A stretch of 64,000 nt of DNA from Meloidogyne chitwoodi (lineage: Eukaryota > Nematoda > Chromadorea > Rhabditida > Meloidogynidae). The notes under the pieces were generated by a model. It did no database searches and was not told where the DNA came from. It saw nothing but the letters and a program-made list of their open reading frames with translations. The translations under genes were made by a program, and so were the position numbers. Every line of letters begins with the position of its first letter. Position 1 is the stretch's first letter. The stretch lies in contig JACZZP010000004.1 in assembly GCA_015183035.1 (NCBI GenBank), positions 310,001 to 374,000 of the forward strand. Direction: 5' to 3'. This document shows, in pieces, positions 10,922 to 20,334 of the stretch.

Positions 10922-13010
10922 ATGGCTTTTAATTTTCCTCCTGGACCAAATTATACAAATATCCAATCTCAACTATTATTTACTGCAGATATTGTAGAAC
11001 TTTCTTCTAATTTATTATTAGCTTGTCCAATTTCAACTATCAATTTTATTTTAATATTTAAAACTTCAATTATTCATCCAAATTTAAAATTAATACTTTT
11101 ATGTCAAAGTTTATGTATTTTTATTAGAGGAATTGGTAAAAATAATACATATTTTTTAATTAATTTTTATTTTATTTATTTTAAAGGTCGTATAATATTA
11201 AATATTGCACGTATTTATCTTCAAGATTATGCAACATTTGGCCCTCCTTTATTAGTAATAATATATATGCAATCAATTAATTTTCGTAATTGTATAATGC
11301 ATGTAATGGTAATTGAGAGAATTATGGCAACTTTAAAGTCAAAAAATTATGAGAAGAATAGAAATATTTTATTTAGTGTCATTTGGATAACAATAACGGT
11401 AAACAACTTATTAAATTCACAAAATTAAAATTTTATTTTAAAAGACAATCTTCGCATTTTTCAACGCTTATGCTAGCACTGTATTACAATTTAGTAATCA
11501 ACTGATTTATTTATTTACATTCTCTATTTTAACGGTATTTGGAATATTAGAAATTTGGGCATTCTTTTGGATTTTGAATCACAATAAAAAAAATTACGAG
11601 AAAAAATTAAAAGAGGGATTTCATTTATTATCTGAAAGATATCAGGTTAAAAAAATAAATAATCTTAATTTTAAAATTTTATTTAGTAATTAAAAGTCTG
11701 GAAAAGTCATACTTATTAGCAGATCACATAACTACCCTTTTAATAATTCTGTGTTGATTTCTGCGGGATTAACTCATAAACTAATTTATTTCTTTAAATG
11801 CTAAAAATTAAGGGAAATTGGGAGTGGGGTTCCGCTTAATTAAAAAGTGAATTCTGTACAGCATCTACCTTATAACTTCTTAAAAAAATATTTTTAATTT
11901 TCAGCTCTCAGAAAATATCAGAACAGCAAAACAATTAATTCCTTGTATTCTAATGCATTTAGTTTGTATTGTATTGCCTGGAATTAATAGTTGTATAATT
12001 TATGCTAAAGTTTACACTGACCAATTTACAATTGATTTTGCCGGCCAATGTGCTTTTACAGCAATTACGATTGGCTCTTTTCTTATTGAACTTTTTATGA
12101 TACTGTAAAAAATAAATTTTTTATAAAAATATAAACCCATTAAAAATCCTAGTTAGAGTGCTACATGTCATATATACATTCTGATTAATTCCGGAAAGTT
12201 ATAAATTCTGATTAATTCCGGAAAGTTATAAATTCTGATTAATTCCGGAAAGTTATAAATTCTGATTAATTCCGGAAAGTTATAAATTCTGATTAATTCC
12301 GGAAAGTTATAAATTCTGATTAATTCCGGAAAGTTATAAATTCTGATTAATTCCGGAAAGTTATAAATTCTGATTAATTCCGGAAAGTTATAAATTCTGA
12401 TAATTCCGGAAAGTTATAAATTCTGATTATTCCGGAAAGTTATTATTCAGATTAATTCCGGAAAGTTATAAATTCTGATTATTCCGGAAAGTTATTATTC
12501 AGATTAATTCCGGAAAGTTATAAATTCTGATTTTATTTCTGTTAACTAAGTATCGGTCTCAGCTCAAAATGTTGGTATCGATCTCGTTATCGTGTTTCTT
12601 AGTCTCGGTCCATCTCGGTCCCGGGTTGACCGAGTCTAGTCTCGGTTTGACCTACTCTAGTAGAGAGGGAATCTCTAATGGAAATACCTATTATATAAAT
12701 GTGAAATTTCAATTAAATAAAATTAAAAAATTAATTTTTAAATTAATTATTCTTAAGATTTCATCCATTTTTAAAACGTGATCTTTTACGAATATTCAAT
12801 TCAATTCGTCCTCATCGTTTTCACATTTTTTCCGCAAATAGTGTTGATCCATCATATAATCAATCTGACATTTTAACATCATCAACAACACGAAGAACTT
12901 TGGATAAATATAAACCTATGGATATTAATGGAAAACCTTTAATTGCTGTTGAAAAAAAAGAAGAATTGGGGGGAGCTTATTTTAAACAATTAGCAATTTT
13001 ATGGCAGTAA
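10922..13010 (+). CDS. 7TM chemoreceptor, Sra-superfamily, copy B
   Basis: Same five-exon plan as copy A. Exon 1 starts at ATG 10922. Exon 2 ends near 11398 before GTAAAC. Exon 3 begins TIFAFFNAYASTVLQ and ends LSERYQ. Exon 4 begins LSENIRTAKQLIPC. Exon 5 begins IFHPFLKRDLLRIF and ends GGAYFKQLAILWQ with TAA at 13010. The protein has about 355 residues, seven TM segments and the ERIMATLKSKNYEK motif after TM3. Exons 1-2 and intron 1 match copy A almost base for base, but from exon 3 on only about half the residues agree. This mosaic suggests gene conversion. Intron 4 carries a homogeneous 27-bp tandem array. Product role as for copy A. I see no broken junction or stop. Confidence 0.85.
12177..12530. 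repeat. homogeneous 27-bp minisatellite in receptor B intron 4
   Basis: Thirteen or so head-to-tail copies of ATTCCGGAAAGTTATAAATTCTGATTA, almost identical, with single-base deletions only in the last units. TTCCGGAA is palindromic. Same intron position as the diverged array in copy A. Confidence 0.95.
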
Positions 13011-14045
13011 ATATAATTTTTTGTAAACGATAATATTGAAAAAAAATTTTTATTCGAAATTTGTAAAAAATAAAATTTATTGTAAAATAAAAAATTCGAA
13101 AACAAAATGTCACGCGCCTAGGGCACAGATACTACATACTAACAAGAAAAATTTTTCAATAAAAATATTTTTATAAAAAATAGAAATTGCTGTGAATATT
13201 AAAAAATTAAATTGTGTTTTTCACCTAATTTTCCCACATGTTTACAATTAAATTCAAGATTTAAATTACACATAAGTAATAAAAAATTTTTTTTTAAATT
13301 TTCCATTTTAATATTCAATAATTGTTTGAATTTATTAAATATTAAAAAAATTTCGTACAAATTTAAAATAATTGTTTTATCATTAAAAAGCTTTACTAAT
13401 TAATCTAAATTTTATTTTTAATTAAAAATATATTTTCAATTTTTATTTTATCAAGCATAATATTTAAATTAAATATTAATTAATTTCGTATTTTGTTTAA
13501 TTTTCTTAACAACGAAAATATAAAATTGTTATGTTGCTACATATAATAATGATGTGAAAAAAAGCAGGTGAAGTAAATAGTTAAACTTTAGTTTAATGAG
13601 ATTCAGTTAAAACGATTAAACTTGTTTATTATTTTTAAACAAATTGAACCCACGTAATTTAAGATACCGTATTTGTAAATGAAACTCATTCTATTTTTCG
13701 ATGCCATAAATTTTGTCGTTCAATTAGAGCAAATACGAGTTGTTTGAGATGTTTTGTTGTTTTCTTATTATGTTATTATATTCTGTTTTTGTTGTTTTAA
13801 TTATGTTTTGATTATATTCTGTTTTTGTTGTTTTAATTATGTTTTGATTATATTCTGATTTTGTTGTTTTATTTATGTTTTGATTATATTCTGTTTTTGT
13901 TGTTTTATTTATGTTTTGATTATATTCTGTTTTTGTGTTTAAAGTAGATTTGCTTGTATTTTGTTTTTGTTGTTTTCTTTTCTAATAAATTTAATTTTAT
14001 TAATAATTTTATTAAAAATTAACATTGTTTCAGTTAATATTCAAA
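13011..14045. other. spacer between receptors B and C
   Basis: No coding feature. Contains a T-rich tandem repeat at 13745-13980 built on TGTTTTGATTATATTCTGTT. The TTTCAG acceptor-like site just before copy C's start is at about 14029-14034. Confidence 0.5.
13745..13960. repeat. ~35-bp T-rich tandem repeat
   Basis: Five or more units of TTTGATTATATTCTGTTTTT with GTTGTTTTAATTATG between them, immediately upstream of receptor copy C. Confidence 0.8.
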
Positions 14046-15626
14046 ATGGCTTTTAATTTTCCTCCTGGACCAAATTATACAAATATTCAATCTCAACTAT
14101 TATTTACTGCAGATATTGTAGAACTTGCTTCTAATTTATTATTAGCTTGTCCAATTTCAACTATAAATTTTATTTTAATATTTAAAGCTTCAATTATTCA
14201 TCCAAATTTAAAATTAATACTTTTATGTCAAAGTTTATGTATTTTTATTAGAGGAACTGGTAAAAATAATATTTTTTAATTAATTTTATTTATTAAAGGT
14301 CGTATAATATTAAATATTGCACGTATTTATCTTCAAGATTATGCAACAAAAGGACCTTCATTATTAGTAATTTTTTATTTACAACCATTATATATTCGTA
14401 ATTGTGTTATGCATGTAATGGTAATTGAGAGAATTATGGCAACTTTAAAGTCAAAAAATTATGAGAAAACTAAAAATAATTTATTCAATATTATTTGGAT
14501 AATTATAACGGTATGTTCTGTACCGGTCTAACTTTTTCTGCTCTCTAAAATTTAAAACTTATTTAAATTTTAGACTAGTTTTGCCTTCCTTAATGCTTAT
14601 TCCTCACTCATATTGCAATATAATTATTTTGTAACTTTTACATATTCGACACTATTTTTGTTGGGTATTCTTGAAATATGGGCTTTCTTCTGGATTTTAA
14701 ATCACAATAAAAAAAACTATGAAAAAAAACTTTTAGATGGTCATCATAATTTGTCAGAAAGATATCAGGTAACTTTTTTTAAGATTTTCTAGCTAACTAT
14801 TTTTACGCAGTATGCTTTAAAAAAATAAAACAAACAAAATTATTAAAAAGAAAACATGCAAAACAAATAAACAAAGCATATAAAACAAATAAAATTAAAA
14901 ATATGTCAAAACAAAAAACATAAAACAAATAAATTAAAATTTAAAAACATAAAACAAACAAAAAATATAAAGACAAACATATGTATAAAGAAAAAACAAC
15001 AAATAAATTAAGCATACTAAACAAAACATACCTATACTAATTTAATACCGAACAACTTCTGATTTGATGTTTTTAAATAACTATGTATAAAATAAATAAT
15101 AAAATTATAGATTTGTGAAAACATTCGAACAGCTAAACAATTGATACCTTGTATTATACTTCATTTTGTTAATATAATATTACCTGGAACATATGTTTAT
15201 TTAATAAATTTTAATATTTATTCTGGTCAATTTAATCGTGATTTTGCAGAAGAATTGCTTTATTTGTTTACTACAATTATTTCATTTCTTATTGAATTGT
15301 CTATGATTATGTAAAATTTAAATTTTTTATTTAATAGAGAACAGATAACTTCCCAACTTTTATATATAACTGTCATTTTCAGATTTCATCCATTCTTAAA
15401 ACGTGAACTTTTACATTATTTAATAATATTATTTGGATGTCGAATTCCAAAATCTAACAATTCTGCAATTGTTGTTCCATCAAATAATAACGATATGAAT
15501 TTAATAAATATAAATAATAAAATAATTAAAAGACCAATTAAAATAGATGGACGTCCATTCATTGCAGAAAGAAAAGAAAATTTTGCTAATGAATATTTTA
15601 AGCAATTAACAATTTCTTGGCAATAG
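14046..15626 (+). CDS. 7TM chemoreceptor, Sra-superfamily, copy C
   Basis: Five exons as in copies A and B. The exon 1/intron 1 junction (GAACTG|gtaaaa ... attaaag|GT) contains stops, which confirms the intron seen in A and B. Exon 2 runs to ...IIWIIIT before GTATGT (about 14511). Exon 3 is TSFAFLNAYSSLILQ...LSERYQ. Exon 4 starts ICENIRTAKQLIPCIILHF. Exon 5 is IFHPFLKRELLHYLIILFG, with TAG at 15626 after ANEYFKQLTISWQ. Identity to A and B is high through the first part of exon 2 (to LQDYAT) and then falls, so the shared tract is shorter than between A and B. Intron 4 is only about 70 bp with no minisatellite. Intron 3 (14770-15113) is filled with an AAACAAATAAA-type simple repeat. No inactivating change seen. 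Confidence 0.85.
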
Positions 15627-17209
15627 GAAAATGATAAAATTATAATTTTTTAATTGGTGCTTTTTTCATTTTCTTTATTGGCATTTTGTCCATTCTCCTT
15701 TTTTACATGTTTAAGAAATTGAGAAGTTTTAGAAGTTTAAATATTTTGAGAATTTTTAAATGTTTTAAGAAGTTTTAAATGTTTAAATGTTTTGAGACGT
15801 TTTAAATGTTTAAGAAATTGAGATGTTTAAATGTTTTGAGAATTAGCTTTTTATATTTAACTCAACATTAGAGAAACGAGAAAGAAGATAGAGTGTGTAT
15901 GACTGTTAGAGTTTTTAATATTGCAATCAAAAAATCACTTTTCTCTTACTTCTCGCATGAAATTTATTTGTTTTATTTGTTAATGTTTTCTGTTTAAGTA
16001 GACAGCCTTGGTCTATACCCAAGATTTAAGGTATTAAATATTCCTGCCCTTTAATTAGTGGCTATTGGGTTAATTTTGGAATTGCTTTGTCTTAATGGCG
16101 AAGCTTAAAATGTGGAAAACTGGGTGTAGAGTTTTTCTGTAAAATTTATACTTTTCGGGGAAGACAATTGTTTTACTTTCACAAATTGTAAATAATAAAA
16201 AATATTATACGTTTAAAATTGCTTTCTTTTAGTAAATGTCTGTCCTCATCTTAAGTAGTATCTAAAATAATAATTTTGGTTTTAATTTTACATACAGATA
16301 ATATAATTATTAATTAATTATAATTCCTCATAGATAATGAAGCCAATTGTCATAAGGATAATACCATCGAAAATATGGAAGCGAATTTCTAAAAAATTAA
16401 TTTTAAATAAATTTATTGTTAAATTTTTATATTTTGGCATTGCTCTTGTTTTTAATAGCACAAAAAAATTAAAATTTATGTTAAAGCATAAAAAGCACTA
16501 ATAAAAGGTAAATAAACACGTTCTCTTTTTATTGTTTAATATTTATTAATTAATTAAATTTTGTTTTATTTAAAAATACAAATTAAATAGATTAACGTGT
16601 TTTTTTATTCCTTCTTTTTATTTTTGTAAGCTTAGCTAAATTTTATTTTTTTTTAAATTCGCAATTTTTTGTTAAGTAAAGTTGAACTATGTGATATTTA
16701 TTTTTTTTAATTTAAAAAATTAGTATATCATTTTCTTCTTTTTTAAATTTATTTAAATAAAATTAATATTTTTAAATTTTATTTAAATGAATTTATTTCT
16801 CTTACGTTTTGTGTATCTGTCCAGGTACCATTATTTTCCAGGTATCCAATGTTACATCCATTTGGGAATATTTAGAATTGGCATTTATCTAATTTAAAAT
16901 AAATTATTTTAAAAATTAAAATTTAATTTTTAGCTTAATTATAGGTAAAATTAATTAAAAAACAATTTCTTTAACTCATGCTTTTAGGCAAAATCGATTA
17001 GCGGACAATTCCTCTCCGAGCAAAATTATTCATTTTTCTCTATTGAAAATTCGTCTTTTAACAGAAAAAAAACTAATTATTTTTTTTCGGTTCAGATTAA
17101 TTATTAAAATTATTCAAAATAATATTGTTTATTTAATAAAAAAAATTTTTTTTTAATCCGCTCGGAGATGAATTGTCCGTCCGGCAAAATGTGGTATAAA
17201 TCTTAATTA
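15627..17209. other. repeat-rich intergenic
   Basis: Contains a TTTAAATGTTTTGAGAATTT-type short tandem run (about 15715-15845), a small hairpin-repeat copy (16619-16640, stem AGC/GCT) and a MITE-like inverted repeat (16998-17182). No gene seen. Confidence 0.5.
16998..17182. mobile_element. MITE-like inverted-repeat element
   Basis: Terminal arms GCGGACAATTCCTCTCCGAG and CTCGGAGATGAATTGTCCGT face each other over about 185 bp with an AT-rich middle. No coding capacity. Target duplication not clear. Confidence 0.65.
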
Positions 17210-17455
17210 TTAGACAAAATCAAATTTTATTTCTTTTAAATTTAAAAATTTTACAGTTTCAGGATAATAAGCATTTTGGTAACCAGGATATACACAATGA
17301 AAATAATAAGACCAATGGGCAGGAGTTTCTCTTTGTTTTTCAGTTTGTCTGAGTTGTTTATTAAATTTGATCATATTTTTGTCAATTTGGTACATTTCCC
17401 CAGCAAATTTTCTTTCCAAATAATTTTGGTTAAAAGATTTTTTTCTGTAAATCAT
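17210..17455 (-). CDS. hypothetical 81-residue protein
   Basis: Open frame from ATG 17455 to TAA 17210. It starts MIYRKKSFNQNYLERKFAGE, continues with a charged stretch (KFNKQLRQTEKQRE), and ends HWSYYFHCVYPGYQNAYYPE plus a short tail. Composition is protein-like and unlike the surrounding low-complexity ORFs. It may be an exon of a longer gene, since a GT follows near the stop. No family recognised; it has no signal peptide or TM segment. Confidence 0.4.
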   Translation of the reverse strand: MIYRKKSFNQNYLERKFAGEMYQIDKNMIKFNKQLRQTEKQRETPAHWSYYFHCVYPGYQNAYYPETVKFLNLKEIKFDFV

Positions 17456-18614
17456 TTTTTTCTTTAAGAAATTGATTTTTATTTTTTTAAATTAAAAAAA
17501 ATTTATTTCAATTAAATTAACAACTGACAGAGATTTTAAATTTAAAGAAGAGAGAACAAATGTTCTTTTATCAAATAAATAGACGAAAGATTAAATTTTG
17601 ATTTTAAGAGTATTTTGTTGTTATTAAAGATATAATTGACCTTTTAAAATTAAAAAAAAAGTTTTAATTAAAAAAAATTTTAAAATTAATTTATCTTTTA
17701 AGTTATAAAGATAAGCGATAGAACATTGATTTTTTGTAAAATATGCAATATTTTATTTAATTAATTTTAAATGTATATTTTTGTTATATAGCATTATGTA
17801 TAGCCATCTTCGTGCACTGTTATTTTTGGAAGCTTAGTTTATCTAGGCTAAATATATTAAAAATATAGTAAATGTTTTTTGGTGTTGTTATAGTATAAAA
17901 GGCGTAGTCTTTTTACTTGTTAGTGTATTTGTTGTGTTTTAATCAAATACTGACCATTAAATTTGTTATAACATAGGTGTGTCCGAGGATTGTGTAGACG
18001 AGCAACAAGCTAAGCTTTATTCAGAGAGCAATAACAATAAGAGTTGAAGGTGGATAAAAGAAAAGAAAGAATGTTGACTGTTAGAGCATTAACTCAAAGA
18101 CGAGTTTATTATTAGTGCTTATATAGTATTTATACTAGACAGTTAAAAGAAAAGACCATCACTCATATATAACAAAATCAAAGATGTTTCTAAATTTCGA
18201 TTTTCAATGGTCTATTTTCAAGGACATTTTTGTATTTTGTTATTTTAGAAAAATCTTAAGATTTTTTTAAACATCTCTTAGAGCAACTCAATTTAAAAAC
18301 GTCAATTTTATTTTTTAAAATTGATTTGTTGTTCCGGCATTAATAAATGTGAAAAACTGGTTAAAAATTATTTATATTTTTCACTTTTAATTTTTTGTAT
18401 GTTCGGATGCTTGTAGAATAGATTTTTTGTTTTATAAAGAGGAAAACAATTATATTTAAATTAAATTAATAAAAAGCGGTTTTTAAAACTAATAAAATAA
18501 ATATGTGAAAATAATAATTATATTTATTAGCTTATTTTTGTTTAAAAATGAAAAGAATAATTTTAATATAATTAATTTATTTTAATTTATTTAATTAATT
18601 TAGCAACTACTATT
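17456..18614. other. intergenic, AT-rich
   Basis: One hairpin-repeat copy (17821-17852). A less AT-rich stretch at about 17975-18180 (GTGTCCGAGGATTGTGTAGA... to ...CACTCATATATAAC) looks like part of a mobile element, but I could not find its other end. Confidence 0.4.
17821..17852 (+). repeat. hairpin-repeat copy
   Basis: TATTTTTGGA flank, stem AGCTTAG/CTAGGCT (one G-T pair). The upstream box TTAATTAATTTTAAATG is at about 17758. Confidence 0.7.
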
Positions 18615-19521
18615 ATGTTCTCCTTTGTTCTAACTTTATTTTTAATTATTGAATATAATGGAATTTGCTCTCAAGTAAGTTTTTTTAAATTTTAATATGA
18701 GATAGAAATGATTTTAAAATTTTATATTAAAGTTTTAATTTGAAAGTAAGAGAAAAAAAGCACTAATTTTTTTTTTAAACTATTATAGATATTGCACTAC
18801 TATATGAAAATAAATAATAAAATTTTTTTAAATTTTTTAGCTAAATAAAAATTAGCTTACAAAAATATGGTGACTAAATACCTAACACAAAATACACACA
18901 AAATCACAAAATTAACTTTGCAATTTTAATAAAAAACAAAATATATTAATTAATATTAAGCAAATATGTAGTATAGTAACTCACAAGCATTGATGGGAAA
19001 GTTCCAGTTCCGGAACTGGAACATGGAAACAACCAAACTTCTGGAACTGGAACAATGAAAATTAAAAATACATTTTCAGAACTGGAACTAGTTCCGTGGA
19101 AAGTTTGGAACTTTCCCATCACTGCTCCATTTACAATTAGCTAAATAAAATTTAGCTTACAAAAATAACAACCCAAACCACGAATCAAAGCTTACAAATT
19201 ATTTAACTTAGAACTTTTAATTTTAAAAAAGTTGTATTAATTAATATTAAGCAAATATTTGTTTTAATTAAGGCTATTTTTGAAAAAGAAAAAGAATATA
19301 AAAATTCATTAAATGTTGAAGTGACAAAAATTATAAAATTTGAAAAAGAAGAAAAAGGAGAGTCTAATGAATATTTTAATAATTTATTTGGTCTTCCCAA
19401 TAATTTAATAAATTTGTTTAAAAGTGGAGAAGAGAATTTATTAAATAATAAAATATTCGAACAATCTCAAATGTCTGAAGAAGAAGAATATCAATCTGAG
19501 GAAGAAAAACGAAAAAAATAA
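18615..19521 (+). CDS. secreted repeat-module protein (family member B)
   Basis: Two exons, 18615-18674 and 19273-19521, joined in phase 0 (CTCTCAA|gtaagt ... aattaag|GCT). Exon 1 is a signal peptide (MFSFVLTLFLIIEYNGICSQ). The mature part has one copy of the module seen twice in the gene at 4646-5384: LNVEVTKIIKFEKE ... LFGLPNNLINLF. An acidic, glutamate-rich tail ending EEEKRKK follows. About 102 residues, no cysteines in the mature part. The 598-bp intron contains a MITE (18995-19126) and two hairpin-repeat copies (18838, 19137). Function unknown. The shared exon plan (signal peptide on exon 1, module on exon 2) supports common descent with member A. Confidence 0.65.
18838..18869 (-). repeat. 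hairpin-repeat copy
   Basis: Stem AGCTAA/TTAGCT followed by TTACAAAAATA. The partner box TTAATTAATATTAAGCAAA is at about 18946. Lies in the intron of the 18615 gene. Confidence 0.7.
18995..19126. mobile_element. MITE with AGTTCCGGAACT-type arms
   Basis: About 130 bp with ends GATGGGAAAGTTCCAGTTCC and GGAACTTTCCCATCACTG. Internally it repeats GGAACTGGAAC. A related element lies at about 22575-22702. The terminal CAGTG-like start would fit hAT, but the flanking duplication is not clear. Confidence 0.7.
19137..19169 (-). repeat. hairpin-repeat copy
   Basis: Stem AGCTAAAT/TTTAGCT then TTACAAAAATA. Partner box TTAATTAATATTAAGCAAA at about 19237. Confidence 0.7.
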
Positions 19522-20334
19522 AAATTATCAAAATTTTAATAATTTATAGTTGAAGAATTGGACAAGATTAAGGTTATTTAATAATTTTAAATTTATTAAT
19601 TTTTTTAAATTAATTTTTTAATTTATTGTTTTAATTTTAGGAGAGATGACGTGAATGGAAAATCGGTCTGAGGAAAATCGGACAGTACTCGGAAAATGCG
19701 TCAGTATCAGTACAAAAAACACAAGAAAAAACAAAAATATATGAAAAACACAAAAAGCATTTTACTTCTTATGTACTTGTTTTTTTGTATTTTTGGTTTT
19801 CTTGGAAAAACACAAAAATGTATTTTTGTATAAAAAACAAAAATATATGAAATACAAAAATAATTTTTGTGTTTCATGTATTTTTGTATTTTTTTGTGTT
19901 TTTTGTACTGATAGAGACGCATTTTCAGAGTACTGACCGATTTTCTACTGACGGATTTTCCGGGAGCCATGAAGGCTATATTATGTATTTTTAATTTTAT
20001 TCTTACACTAAATATTTTTCAAAAATTTGACTTGCAAATTATGAATAAAATTAAACATAAAAATACAAAATTCTTTAACAAGTTTGAGTCCAGAAGCGTT
20101 GGTCCGCAAGTTTCGGCGTGCCAGCAAATTATTAGTGGGATTTAAATTGATAAATTAAACTTTTACAATTTTTAAAAATTAATTTTTTTATTCACAAAAC
20201 TCAATTTTTTTAATATAAAAAAATATTTAAATAAATAAAATTTATAATAAAAATAATCTTAAAAATTTCAATGTGATGAGGTCCCCCAATCCTTAACCTT
20301 TTGCTTGAAATAATTTTATTAAAAATCCAAAAAT
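19522..20334. other. intergenic with MITE
   Basis: Holds the inverted-repeat element at 19655-19972 and AT-rich sequence. A short segment around 20085-20125 (AAGCGTTGGTCCGCAAGTTT) resembles pieces of the GTCCGCAAG element family. No gene. Confidence 0.45.
19655..19972. mobile_element. MITE-like element (GAAAATCGG arms)
   Basis: Arms GGAAAATCGGTC...GCGTCAGTATCAGTACAAAA on the left and TTTTGTACTGATAGAGACGC...CCGATTTTCTACTGACGG on the right. An internal inverted repeat of ACAAAAATATATGAAAAACA lies between. A half copy occurs at about 24015-24120. Confidence 0.7.

Noticed and set aside
17975..18180. Possible LTR of a retrotransposon
   Set aside because: No second LTR, no primer-binding site and no gag/pol sequence found nearby.
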